Positions 1-7,808 of a stretch of DNA of 36,999 nucleotides are shown in pieces. The DNA is taken from positions 1-36,999 of the forward strand of contig SDZD01000061.1 in assembly GCA_004172935.1 (NCBI GenBank), read 5' to 3'. The notes under the pieces are model-generated. The model had not been told where the DNA came from, did no database searches, and saw only the letters and a list, made by a program, of their open reading frames with translations. The position numbers and the translations under genes are program-made. Positions within the stretch are counted from its first letter, which is position 1. Each line of letters begins with the position of its first letter. The stretch comes from a bacterium (GTDB lineage: Bacteria > Armatimonadota > Abditibacteriia > Abditibacteriales > Abditibacteriaceae).

Positions 1-77
1 TTACCATTGCGTGTCTTACCGTGACGGATCACATCGTCACCACCACAATGCACGCACACGACCACCTTCGTTAACAT
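1..77 (-). CDS. IS1-like transposase, N-terminal fragment (runs off left edge)
   Basis: Reading the minus strand from an ATG at 75-77, the frame stays open to the window edge and encodes about 25 residues. They include a CxxC pair (VCVHCGGDD) followed by VIRHGKTRNG. This Cys-x2-Cys plus 'V.+NG.T.NGKQR' layout is the zinc-ribbon start of IS1-family InsA-type transposases. The other Cys pair and the catalytic domain would lie left of base 1. It is too short to name the element. No terminal inverted repeat could be confirmed in 78-176, where the element's end should be. An unrelated zinc-ribbon protein is possible. Confidence 0.55.
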   Translation of the reverse strand, partial: MLTKVVVCVHCGGDDVIRHGKTRNG

Positions 78-176
78 CAAACCAAGTTCAACAAAAACTC
101 ACCTCTCTTTGCCACTACCTTTAATACGTACCCCCCCCTCAATCATAAAAATAATCTACCTCTCTACTGAGTTACT
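78..176. other. Spacer between IS-like fragment and first secreted gene, with C8 tract
   Basis: This divergent spacer should contain the outer end of the IS-like element and the promoter of the gene at 177. It is AT-rich apart from a run of eight C at 131-138. No clear -35/-10 pair or inverted repeat end was recognised. Confidence 0.4.
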
Positions 177-968
177 ATGTCAAATATCCGATTTCTCTAC
201 ACAAGCTTTTTCCTACTAGGTACCATACTGGCGTTGAAATCCCATGCTCAGACCAATTTACTGGGCATTGATGAGACGATGCGCAAGCCAATCAAGATTG
301 GTCCCATCAATTCCACCAGCGACGATGCTCTTTTAGAACTGAGCAAAGCAGCCGATGTGAATTTCATCGCAGATGCCACTCAGTTTTCAAAGCCGCTCCC
401 CAATCTCCCAGATGGCCAACCAGCACCAGCAAATCTCGAAGCTCAGCAAGACAAATTTCTCAACTTGCTACTCAAAGTCGCCCACCAAAAGAGATTGACT
501 TGGAGTAGGTCAGATGCTCAGACATTCTTGGTCTGGAGCGACCCAGATACGACTGCGTTGGCCAAAGCAATCATCAATGATAAAGCGGCCTCACTGGTGC
601 CAGAGACTGTTCTTCCCGCCCAACTCAGTGCCGAGTTAATGGATTATCTGCAGAAGGACCCGCAATGGGAACAGGTTAAGGGAAATATCAAAGCGAAAAA
701 ACTCAAGATAGAAGACTTACCATTGCCCCTTCAATCACGTATTATTGCGGCGACACAAGCTAGCGTTCTGCACTCGACTTCCATGGGCCTAAAAACCAGC
801 TACTTTAACGATTCCTTTTGGCAAGTAGCCACATTGGGAGTACGTCCCCTCGCCGATGAAAAAGATAAGAGATGGGTACTCGACATTGGTAGCGAGTGGA
901 AAGATGAAAAGGGTCAGCTATTTACACGCATGGGTTTTGCCCTCGTTAATCCTCCAAAAACAAAATAA
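177..968 (+). CDS. Exported protein with STN/secretin-N-like region, unknown function
   Basis: The 263-residue protein starts with a Sec signal peptide (hydrophobic core near residues 6-20, predicted cut after SHAQ at about residue 25). Residues about 40-121 follow the pattern of secretin/TonB short N-terminal (STN) domains: a DALLELSKAADVNF helix-strand, then a second half FLNLLLKVAHQKRLTW ending in a strand at FLVW. The rest shows no motif I recognise. The next gene starts 17 bp downstream and encodes a second exported protein with the same kind of domain, so the two are probably co-transcribed. No Shine-Dalgarno sequence precedes the ATG; the start was chosen because the signal peptide begins there. 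The function is unknown. The STN assignment rests on pattern only. Confidence 0.75.
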   Translation: MSNIRFLYTSFFLLGTILALKSHAQTNLLGIDETMRKPIKIGPINSTSDDALLELSKAADVNFIADATQFSKPLPNLPDGQPAPANLEAQQDKFLNLLLKVAHQKRLTWSRSDAQTFLVWSDPDTTALAKAIINDKAASLVPETVLPAQLSAELMDYLQKDPQWEQVKGNIKAKKLKIEDLPLPLQSRIIAATQASVLHSTSMGLKTSYFNDSFWQVATLGVRPLADEKDKRWVLDIGSEWKDEKGQLFTRMGFALVNPPKTK

Positions 969-985
969 CACCCTCTCCAACCATC

Positions 986-1888
986 ATGAAAAAAAAATTT
1001 CCCATTACCCTTCTCTCTCACACTGCCATTGGTATTACAGTGGCCATTGGCAGCTTCTTGCTTATTAGCAATTCTACCTATGCACAAGAACTTCCTACCA
1101 CTGAACCTCTAAAAGTAGAAGTTCAACCGACAGAAATTGTGCAGCAGGTAAATTTGGAAGGAGAAGAAACGCTTAAATCTAACGTTTCATTCGAGGTAAA
1201 ACAACGCCCACTGCGCGATTTATTAACAGATCTACAGCAGCAAACTGATGTCGTGTTGACCATATCCCCCAATCCAAAACTAGAATCTGCTCTCGTTACG
1301 GCCCGCGTTAAAGCACTCCCCCTTTCCAAAGTCATGGATTCTCTAGCACGGCTTTATGGAGTATCTTGGATAAAAGTAACGGATGCTCACTATAGGATGA
1401 GCGATAGCCAATTTCCCATTGATGCCACTCTCGCTCCACTGGGCGACTTGCGATGGTTTCGCTACTGGCGCGAAGCCGCCCGCCGTGAAGTCGCTCCCAA
1501 GGATCTCAGCTTTGAGTACCCCTCCGAGTTGGTTGGCGAGATTTTCAATGACGTTACATTCGCGGAAATTGCAACAATAGGTCAGGTGCCTTTGAAAGTT
1601 TTGGCTCCCGAAGTGAAAATTCGATTACGCCAAGAGATTGAAGACCGAGTTGCAATAAGCCTATTAAGAAATTTGCAATCAATATCAACCGAACAGTTAA
1701 AACAAGGTTCGCTCAGCATTAATATCATCAAACCCAAATCCCCTACACGTCAAGAATACGCCGAGGTAACAGTACGTTCATCAAATGGAGCATTGTCAAC
1801 CGATCTCTTCTCATTCCCAGTCAGAATAGAAGCAGACGGCACAATCCACTTGGATGAGCAGCCTTTCGGTGAAAATAAAATACCTTGA
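986..1888 (+). CDS. Exported protein with STN/secretin-N-like domain, unknown function
   Basis: The 300-residue protein has a long signal peptide (MKKKFP, hydrophobic stretch near 12-28, predicted cut after STYAQ at about 34). Residues about 66-140 fit an STN domain: VSFEVKQRPLRDLLTDLQQQ, TDVVLTISP, then a second helix LSKVMDSLARLYGVSW followed by a strand. This half-repeat is common at the N-terminus of secretins and TonB-dependent transducers, but no secretin pore or plug domain follows. The remaining 160 residues are unrecognised. It lies 17 bp after another STN-like exported gene and 54 bp before a pseudopilin gene, in the same direction. This suggests an envelope function shared by the three genes, which is inference. 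There is no clear ribosome-binding site. Confidence 0.78.
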   Translation: MKKKFPITLLSHTAIGITVAIGSFLLISNSTYAQELPTTEPLKVEVQPTEIVQQVNLEGEETLKSNVSFEVKQRPLRDLLTDLQQQTDVVLTISPNPKLESALVTARVKALPLSKVMDSLARLYGVSWIKVTDAHYRMSDSQFPIDATLAPLGDLRWFRYWREAARREVAPKDLSFEYPSELVGEIFNDVTFAEIATIGQVPLKVLAPEVKIRLRQEIEDRVAISLLRNLQSISTEQLKQGSLSINIIKPKSPTRQEYAEVTVRSSNGALSTDLFSFPVRIEADGTIHLDEQPFGENKIP

Positions 1889-1942
1889 GAACATATGTGT
1901 CGATATTCCAAACAACAGTGAAACCCATCATCTGAATTACCC

Positions 1943-2608
1943 ATGCCTTTTAGAAGAAATAATCCATATTGCAGAAGTGGATTTACCTTGATTGAAATTT
2001 TAGTTGTTATTGCCATCATAGCGTTGCTGGCTGCCATCCTTTTCCCCGTTTTTTCCACAGCAAGGGAAAAGGCTCGAACCAGTTCATGCGCCAGTAATAT
2101 GCGACAAATCGGCGTCGCTGTTAATTTGTACACCCAGGATTACGACGAACAATATCCGCCCCCATTCTTTGTTCTCAATGGGATCAGTTGCGAATGGCCT
2201 GATGAGGTGTACTCCTACATCAAATCAGAAGCACTTTTCAAATGCCCCTCCAATACAAATGGCGAATATCGCACAGGTTGCCCAGCCCCAGACCTTAGTA
2301 ATCCAGAGGCGCCAGCTTATCACGGCAGTTATGCCATGCAGCAATTCAGGGAGGCGCTCTCTGGGCCGCGCCTCTCTCAATTTGAACACCCTTCCAGCAC
2401 TGCCACTTTTCACGACACGACAGGTTCAGCAGTTCTCTCAAAATGGGGCTGGCAACCTACGTTGACTGAAGAAGACTTAATTGCAGCAGGATTATCTAAA
2501 CGGCACCAAGAAGGTAACAACGTCTTATTCGCCGATGGACATGTGAAATGGCTAACACGCGGTGCAATGGCCAAACGCAGCCTCTGGGTACTGGCAGATA
2601 CAGAGTGA
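1943..2608 (+). CDS. Pseudopilin-like DUF1559-type protein (prepilin cleavage site, H-X9-DG)
   Basis: This 221-residue protein opens with a short basic leader and a type IV prepilin signal, cleavage expected between G13 and F14 of GFTLIE. Glu lies at mature position +5 and a hydrophobic helix spans about 15-36. Directly after it come the AREKAR..SC.SN..QIG and YTQDYDEQYPP segments found in DUF1559/pseudopilin-like proteins, which are greatly expanded in Armatimonadota and Planctomycetes. Near the C-terminus RHQEGNNVLFADG is an exact H-X9-DG motif, the hallmark of this family. Such proteins are processed by prepilin peptidase and probably sit in the envelope; their precise role is poorly known. 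The gene follows two exported STN-like proteins and is closed by a strong terminator. Confidence 0.93.
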   Translation: MPFRRNNPYCRSGFTLIEILVVIAIIALLAAILFPVFSTAREKARTSSCASNMRQIGVAVNLYTQDYDEQYPPPFFVLNGISCEWPDEVYSYIKSEALFKCPSNTNGEYRTGCPAPDLSNPEAPAYHGSYAMQQFREALSGPRLSQFEHPSSTATFHDTTGSAVLSKWGWQPTLTEEDLIAAGLSKRHQEGNNVLFADGHVKWLTRGAMAKRSLWVLADTE

Positions 2609-2630
2609 GACATCAGCATTATGTAGTACA

Positions 2631-2661
2631 GAAGGCATCCGAATATCGGATGCCTTCTTTT
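2631..2661 (+). terminator. Rho-independent terminator after pseudopilin gene
   Basis: A perfect 12-bp stem, GAAGGCATCCGA at 2631-2642 and its complement at 2646-2657, has a 3-base loop and is followed by TTTT. It lies 22 bp after the pseudopilin stop codon and closes the three-gene cluster. Confidence 0.9.
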
Positions 2662-2699
2662 GGTTGATATGCAACCAAAGCGAGCTGGGGATACTCCCC

Positions 2700-2728
2700 T
2701 TTTCAAACCCCTAAAAATCGGTTATAAT
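2700..2728 (+). promoter_or_regulatory. Candidate metH promoter
   Basis: A perfect -10 hexamer TATAAT lies at 2723-2728. A weak -35 (TTTTCA, 4 of 6 matches) lies 17 bp upstream at 2700-2705. Transcription from here would give a 5' leader of about 270 nt before metH. This is the only sigma70-like candidate I see between the preceding terminator and metH. Confidence 0.45.
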
Positions 2729-3002
2729 TAAGTCAATGAAATATGGTCAAGTGCCCCACAAAAGCACCGACTATCTCCCCCACTTCAAATAAATTGATTT
2801 TTATTTGATTAATCAATCTTTTGCATATGTTTAACCCCTTAAAACCATGCAAATCTCCCTTTAAATCAATTTAAAACATTGATTTCCCCTCCAAAAAGAT
2901 TGATAACGCCCCCGAAACAATTGATTGTTTCCTCTCAGCATGTGCGGCCCCCTTCTCGAACAGGAATCCGCACCCTCAACTTATTCGTACAAACTTAGTT
3001 AT
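2729..3002 (+). promoter_or_regulatory. AT-rich metH leader with phased TTGATT repeats
   Basis: The stretch before metH has no credible gene and is much richer in A/T than the coding DNA around it. The heptamer ATTGATT or a one-base variant occurs in direct orientation at 2794, 2805 (TTTGATT), 2878, 2899 (ATTGATA) and 2920, and inverted (AATCAAT) at 2812 and 2864. TTGATTAATCAA at 2806-2817 is a perfect 12-bp palindrome. The direct copies are spaced 11, 73, 21 and 21 bp, close to whole helical turns, as expected for an operator array bound on one DNA face. I do not see the conserved cores of a cobalamin or SAM-I riboswitch. Confidence 0.5.
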
Positions 3003-6000
3003 ATGGGAATCTTCGACCAATTGAACCAGTTATTGAGTGAGCGTGTCTTAATCATTGATGGCGCAATGGGCACGATGATCCAGCCCTACAAACTCTCGGA
3101 AGCCGACTTTCGCGGCGAGCGCTTCAAAGACCACCACAAAGACCTCAAAGGCAACAACGACGTCTTGATTTTGACGCGCCCAGATGTCATTTCGACGATA
3201 CACAAGCAGTATCTCGAAGCGGGCGCTGACATCATCGAAACCAACACCTTTTCAGGGACAACAATCGCTCAAGCCGACTACGCTCTGGAAGACGCCGTCT
3301 ACGACATCAACTTCCACGGCGCTCGTCTGGCGCGCGAGGCGTGCGACGAGTATGAAAAACGCGACGGCAAACCCCGTTTCGTCGCGGGCGCCATCGGGCC
3401 TACCAACCGCACCCTGTCCATGTCGCCCGACGTGAACAGACCAGAATTTCGCTCGGCCACATGGGACGAGATCGTCACCGCCTACACCGAACAGGCGCGC
3501 GCCCTTCTCGATGGTGGCTCCGACATCCTGCTCTGCGAAACAGTCTTCGACACCCTCAACCTCAAAGCCGCCCTTTTCGCCATCCAAACGCTATGGGACG
3601 AAGGTTACGAGAAGAAGCCGGTAATGGCGTCGCTCACCATCACGGCAAAGGATAAACGCACCCTTACAGGCCAGAATATCGAGGCATTCTTAGTTTCGAT
3701 CTCCCACGCCGATTTGTTTTGCACTGGCACCAACTGCGGCGACTCACCCTCCGAGCTACGCGCACAGGTCGAAGAATTCTCCAAACTCGTTCCTGGTTGG
3801 ACACATGCCTACCTGAACGCGGGTCTGCCCAACCCTATGGGCGAATACGACTGGACGCCCGAACAACTGCGCGATGTGGTCGCCGATTTCGCGCGCGATG
3901 GCTTCATCAACATTTTGGGTGGTTGCTGCGGCACCACACCCGCTCACATTCAGGCGCTCGCCGAAGCCGTCAAAGATGTAAAACCCCGTCAAAGACACGA
4001 ACCCATTCCCTACGCCCAGTTCTCCGGCTTAGAGCCTTTAACCCTGCGCCCAGAAACCAACTTCCTCATGGTCGGCGAGCGTACCAACGTGACGGGTAGC
4101 CCCAAATTCGCGCGCCTAGTCAAAGAGGGCAACTGGAACGAGGCCATCCAAATCGCCCGTCAACAAGTCGAAAACGGCGCCAACATGATCGACATCAACT
4201 TCGATGAAGGTCTGCTCGACGGCGAAGCCACGATGAGGCACTTCCTCAACCTCATCTCCGGCGAAACCGACATTGTGCGCGTCCCCCTCATGATCGACTC
4301 CTCCAAATGGACTGTCATTGAGGCGGGCCTTGGTTGCGCGCAGGGCAAATGCGTCGTCAACTCCATATCGCTCAAAGAAGGCGAAGAAGCCTTCATCGAG
4401 CGCGGCAAGCTCGTCAAAAAGTACGGCGCTGGCGCCGTCGTCATGGCCTTCGACGAACAGGGGCAAGCCGACTCCTACGAGCGCCGCGTTGAAATCTGCG
4501 AGCGCTCCTACCGTATATTGGTCGATAAAGTCGGCTTCAACCCCAACGACATAATCTTCGACCCCAACGTCCTTACCGTGGCCACGGGTCTGGAAGAACA
4601 CGCCAACTACGCCGTCGATTTCATCAACGCCACCCGTTGGATTAAACAGAACTTGCCCGGCGCCAAAGTATCGGGCGGCATCTCCAACGTCAGTTTCAGC
4701 TTCCGAGGCAACAACCCCGTCCGCGAGGCCATGCACTCCTGCTTCCTCAAATACGCCATCGAAGCCGGACTCGACATGGGCATCGTCAACGCCGGAATGC
4801 TGGAGGTTTACGACGAAATCGAGCCAGAACTGCGCGAATTGGTCGAGGATGTTCTGCTCAATCGCCGCGAAGATTCGACCGAGCGCTTGGTCACGCTCGC
4901 CGACGAAATCAAGCAGCGCTCCAGCGGTGCCGCTGCCGAAGTCAAAACCGAAGAGTGGCGCAAAGAGTCCGTCGAAAAGCGCCTCCAACACGCCCTCGTC
5001 AAAGGCATCGACACCTACGTCGAAGCCGATACCGAAGAAGCGCGCTTACAATACCCAAGGCCGCTCCACGTCATCGAAGGGCCATTGATGGACGGCATGA
5101 ACATCGTCGGCGAACTGTTCGGCGCGGGCAAAATGTTCTTGCCACAGGTCGTCAAATCGGCGCGCGTCATGAAGCGCGCGGTGAGCGTTCTGCTGCCCTA
5201 CATGGAAGAGGAAGCAGGCGAAGGTTCATCTACGGGCAAAATCGTCATGGCCACCGTCAAAGGCGACGTTCACGACATCGGCAAAAACATCGTCGGTGTG
5301 GTTCTGCGTTGCAACAACTACGACGTTATCGACCTCGGAGTCATGGTGCCCGCCGATAAAATCCTGCAAACCGCCAGAGAAGTTGGCGCACAGGCCATTG
5401 GCCTGTCGGGTCTCATCACGCCCTCGCTCGATGAGATGGTCAGCATCGCCCGCGAAATGGAGCGTCAGGGCTTCACCATCCCGCTCCTCATCGGTGGCGC
5501 CACCACCTCGCGCATCCACACGGCGGTAAAAATCGCCGAAAACTACTCCGGTTCGGTCGTCCACGTCATCGATGCCAGTAAGGCCGTCGGCGTCGTCGGC
5601 TCGCTGCTCTCGGAAGATTTAAGCACCGACTTCATCACCAAGAACCGCGACAAACAAGCCGCCGACCGCGACCAGTTCTGGAACAAGCGCGAAGCCAAAG
5701 CCCTGCTTCCCATCGAAGAAGCACGCAAGAACCACTTCCCCATCAACTGGGAGCCGGAAGACATCGCCCTTCCCGAACGAGTCGGCTTGCAAATGCTGCG
5801 CGGCGTACCATTGGAAGAACTGGCCGAGTACATCGACTGGACGCCATTCTTTAACTCGTGGGAATTGGCCGGACGCTACCCCGAAATCCTGCAAGATGAG
5901 GTCGTCGGCAAGGCAGCACGCGATTTGTGGGAAGACGCCCAAAAAACGCTGGCCGAAATCATCAACCGCCGCTCCTTCGAGGCGCGCGGCGTGTGGGGCT

Positions 6001-6695
6001 TCTGGCCAGCCAACTCAGTTGGCGATGACATCGTGTTGTGGACAGATACCGATGCGACGCGCGAAATCGCGCGCTTCCCGATGCTGCGCCAGCAAATAGA
6101 CAAAGCCGCTGGCCGCTTCGATATGTCCCTCAGTGACTTTGTCGCCCCGCAGGAGCAGCACCTCACCGACTACGTCGGCGCCTTCGCGGTTTCCATCCAC
6201 GGCGCGGAAACCCTTGCCAAAAGCTACAAGGAAAAAGGCGACGATTACAAATCCTTCATCGTCCAAACCCTCGGCGACCGCTTCGCCGAAGCCTTCGCCG
6301 AGTGGCTGCATAAAAAGGCCCGCGAGTTCTGCGGCATCGACACCGAACTGACCAGCGAGCAATTAGTCAAGGAGGAATATCGTGGCATCCGCCCCGCCTT
6401 CGGCTATCCGGCTTGCCCCGACCACACGCCCAAACGCGCGTTGTTCGAGCTAATCCAGGCCGAAGCCTACGCGGGCATCAAACTCACCGAAAGCTGCGCC
6501 ATGTGGCCGCCTTCGTCGGTGTCGGGCATCTACCTGAACCACCCCAAATCGCACTATTTCGCCGTCGGCAAAGTAGGCCGCGACCAGGTCGAAGACTACG
6601 CCGCCCGTCGTGGCTTGACCTTCGAAGAAATGGAACGTTGGCTATCGCCCAACCTGGGTTATCAACCGGGAAAAGCTGAGCCCTCGCGCCGCTAA
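3003..6695 (+). CDS. metH: Cobalamin-dependent methionine synthase
   Basis: MetH moves a methyl group from 5-methyltetrahydrofolate through cob(I)alamin to homocysteine, making methionine in the cytoplasm. The 1230-residue product is nearly the length of the E. coli enzyme (1227) and has all four modules. The homocysteine domain carries zinc ligands C245 (GTNCGD) and C308/C309 (GGCCGTT). The folate domain begins near GERTNVTGS. The B12 domain has the DVHDIGKN loop with the axial ligand H757 and a GLSGLITPSLDEM loop. The reactivation domain has RPAFGYPACPDH. The frame is open back to a TTG at 2925, but alignment with known MetH starts fits MGIFDQL at 3003; no strong ribosome-binding site is visible. 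The stop codon lies inside the terminator hairpin. Confidence 0.98.
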   Translation: MGIFDQLNQLLSERVLIIDGAMGTMIQPYKLSEADFRGERFKDHHKDLKGNNDVLILTRPDVISTIHKQYLEAGADIIETNTFSGTTIAQADYALEDAVYDINFHGARLAREACDEYEKRDGKPRFVAGAIGPTNRTLSMSPDVNRPEFRSATWDEIVTAYTEQARALLDGGSDILLCETVFDTLNLKAALFAIQTLWDEGYEKKPVMASLTITAKDKRTLTGQNIEAFLVSISHADLFCTGTNCGDSPSELRAQVEEFSKLVPGWTHAYLNAGLPNPMGEYDWTPEQLRDVVADFARDGFINILGGCCGTTPAHIQALAEAVKDVKPRQRHEPIPYAQFSGLEPLTLRPETNFLMVGERTNVTGSPKFARLVKEGNWNEAIQIARQQVENGANMIDINFDEGLLDGEATMRHFLNLISGETDIVRVPLMIDSSKWTVIEAGLGCAQGKCVVNSISLKEGEEAFIERGKLVKKYGAGAVVMAFDEQGQADSYERRVEICERSYRILVDKVGFNPNDIIFDPNVLTVATGLEEHANYAVDFINATRWIKQNLPGAKVSGGISNVSFSFRGNNPVREAMHSCFLKYAIEAGLDMGIVNAGMLEVYDEIEPELRELVEDVLLNRREDSTERLVTLADEIKQRSSGAAAEVKTEEWRKESVEKRLQHALVKGIDTYVEADTEEARLQYPRPLHVIEGPLMDGMNIVGELFGAGKMFLPQVVKSARVMKRAVSVLLPYMEEEAGEGSSTGKIVMATVKGDVHDIGKNIVGVVLRCNNYDVIDLGVMVPADKILQTAREVGAQAIGLSGLITPSLDEMVSIAREMERQGFTIPLLIGGATTSRIHTAVKIAENYSGSVVHVIDASKAVGVVGSLLSEDLSTDFITKNRDKQAADRDQFWNKREAKALLPIEEARKNHFPINWEPEDIALPERVGLQMLRGVPLEELAEYIDWTPFFNSWELAGRYPEILQDEVVGKAARDLWEDAQKTLAEIINRRSFEARGVWGFWPANSVGDDIVLWTDTDATREIARFPMLRQQIDKAAGRFDMSLSDFVAPQEQHLTDYVGAFAVSIHGAETLAKSYKEKGDDYKSFIVQTLGDRFAEAFAEWLHKKAREFCGIDTELTSEQLVKEEYRGIRPAFGYPACPDHTPKRALFELIQAEAYAGIKLTESCAMWPPSSVSGIYLNHPKSHYFAVGKVGRDQVEDYAARRGLTFEEMERWLSPNLGYQPGKAEPSRR

Positions 6696-6713
6696 AGCGG
6701 CGCGAGGGCTTTT
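6680..6713 (+). terminator. Rho-independent terminator overlapping metH stop
   Basis: A 14-bp GC-rich stem (GCCCTCGCGCCGCT at 6680-6693 and its complement at 6696-6709) is followed by TTTT. The left arm encodes the last metH residues, and the TAA stop at 6693-6695 forms the loop. Confidence 0.9.
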
Positions 6714-6774
6714 CTTGCCATCTCCTTACAATCAGTCAACGAATACAGAGTAAAGTACGGCAAAACGCCAAACA

Positions 6775-6807
6775 AAAAGGCGCACCTTCACTACAGGTGC
6801 GCCTTTT
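6775..6807 (-). terminator. Terminator of the alpha/beta hydrolase gene (symmetrical)
   Basis: A 13-bp inverted repeat (AAAAGGCGCACCT at 6775-6787 and its complement at 6795-6807) has a 7-base loop. Read on the minus strand it ends in a T run, 24 bp after the hydrolase stop. It could also stop plus-strand read-through from metH. Confidence 0.88.
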
Positions 6808-6830
6808 CTCGCCAAAGCTGTTTGCTCGTA

Positions 6831-7685
6831 TTATTTTGCCAAGAAGGCAAGGAGCGCTTGGTTGAACTCATCGGCATGGGTGGCATTGATACCATGAGGG
6901 CCACCTTTGATGAGGTAGACCTCGCTATGAGGAATAGCCGCATGAGTCCGCAGACCTGAACCCTCGAAGGGTACAATGCCATCGGCATCGCCGTGGAGAA
7001 CAAGAGTGGGCACAGTTACTTTTGGCAGGTCTTCCCGGAAATCGGTGAGGCCGAACGATTGCATAGCTTCCAAAGCGGCCACTTTGCTCGCTTGCTGGCA
7101 GAGTGCAACAGCTTCCTGTCGTTGTTCTTCGGTGACTAACACATTCCCATCAGCATGAGCTGAGAAGAAGTCTTTGGTGAACTGATCGTAGAAAGCATCG
7201 GAATCGACCGTGAGGTTGGCTGTCATGCTGGCGGCCTTGGCGGCATCCAGCGGGCCTTCGGGATTACCGGGCGTCTTCATCATCATCGGCGGAACAGCCG
7301 CAGCGAATACAACGCTGTGGAGGCGCTCCTGGCCGTAATTGGAAACATAGCGAGCCACTTCGCCACCTCCCATTGAAAACCCAACCAGAGTCACCTCTCT
7401 CAAGTCCAAAGCTTCGAGAATGCCTTGCAGGTCTTCTGCCAGTGCGTTGTAGCTATAGCCAGTGGAAGGTTTGTCGCTCTGCCCGAAACCGCGTCGGTCG
7501 TAAGCGATAACGCGGTAGCCTGCACTCTGCAATGCTGGGACTTGTAATTTCCACGAGGCGCCGGAGAGTGGCCAACCGTGGATAAGAACGACGGGGCGCC
7601 CGTTGCCTCCACTATCTTCGACATGAAGGTTGACATCTTGAAGTCCGAGCAAACGGGTGTTGGCGGTTATTTCTAGTTCTGGCAT
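6831..7685 (-). CDS. Alpha/beta hydrolase, non-heme chloroperoxidase/arylesterase type
   Basis: This 284-residue cytoplasmic enzyme has the complete alpha/beta-hydrolase core. The oxyanion HG is at 36-37, the nucleophile elbow GFSMGG holds S104, the acid D235 lies in HGDADGIVPF, and the catalytic H264 lies in GGPHG. The ordering and the 'YDRRGFGQSDKP' strand match the bacterial arylesterase group often labelled non-heme chloroperoxidases. These hydrolyse small esters and can form peracids. The natural substrate cannot be told from sequence. A clear Shine-Dalgarno AGGAAAG (7691-7697) precedes the ATG by 5 nt. The gene appears monocistronic, with its own terminator downstream. Codon use resembles its neighbours. 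Confidence 0.93.
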   Translation of the reverse strand: MPELEITANTRLLGLQDVNLHVEDSGGNGRPVVLIHGWPLSGASWKLQVPALQSAGYRVIAYDRRGFGQSDKPSTGYSYNALAEDLQGILEALDLREVTLVGFSMGGGEVARYVSNYGQERLHSVVFAAAVPPMMMKTPGNPEGPLDAAKAASMTANLTVDSDAFYDQFTKDFFSAHADGNVLVTEEQRQEAVALCQQASKVAALEAMQSFGLTDFREDLPKVTVPTLVLHGDADGIVPFEGSGLRTHAAIPHSEVYLIKGGPHGINATHADEFNQALLAFLAK

Positions 7686-7808
7686 GAAGGCTTTCCTTTC
7701 GCATTAAGCGGGTCGTCTGCCCTATTTTGCAAGTCGAAGACCGCTATCAAATGCCAGAGGGCTTTACCTTACACGTCAATATTCGAAGACCCCAAAGCCA
7801 TTTCCCAA

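Noticed and set aside
2729..3002. Cobalamin or SAM riboswitch before metH
   Set aside because: The leader is long enough, but I find neither the B12-box core nor SAM-I kink-turn elements; the AT-rich repeats look like protein sites.
2925..3002. Extended metH N-terminus from a TTG at 2925
   Set aside because: The 26 extra residues do not match any MetH start and the TTG lies within the repeat array; the ATG at 3003 gives the normal length.
4116..4991. Long minus-strand open frame of 291 codons inside metH
   Set aside because: It is antisense to a fully conserved metH region, has an unnatural composition rich in Asp, Gly, Val and Phe, and no recognisable domain; a GC-rich shadow frame.
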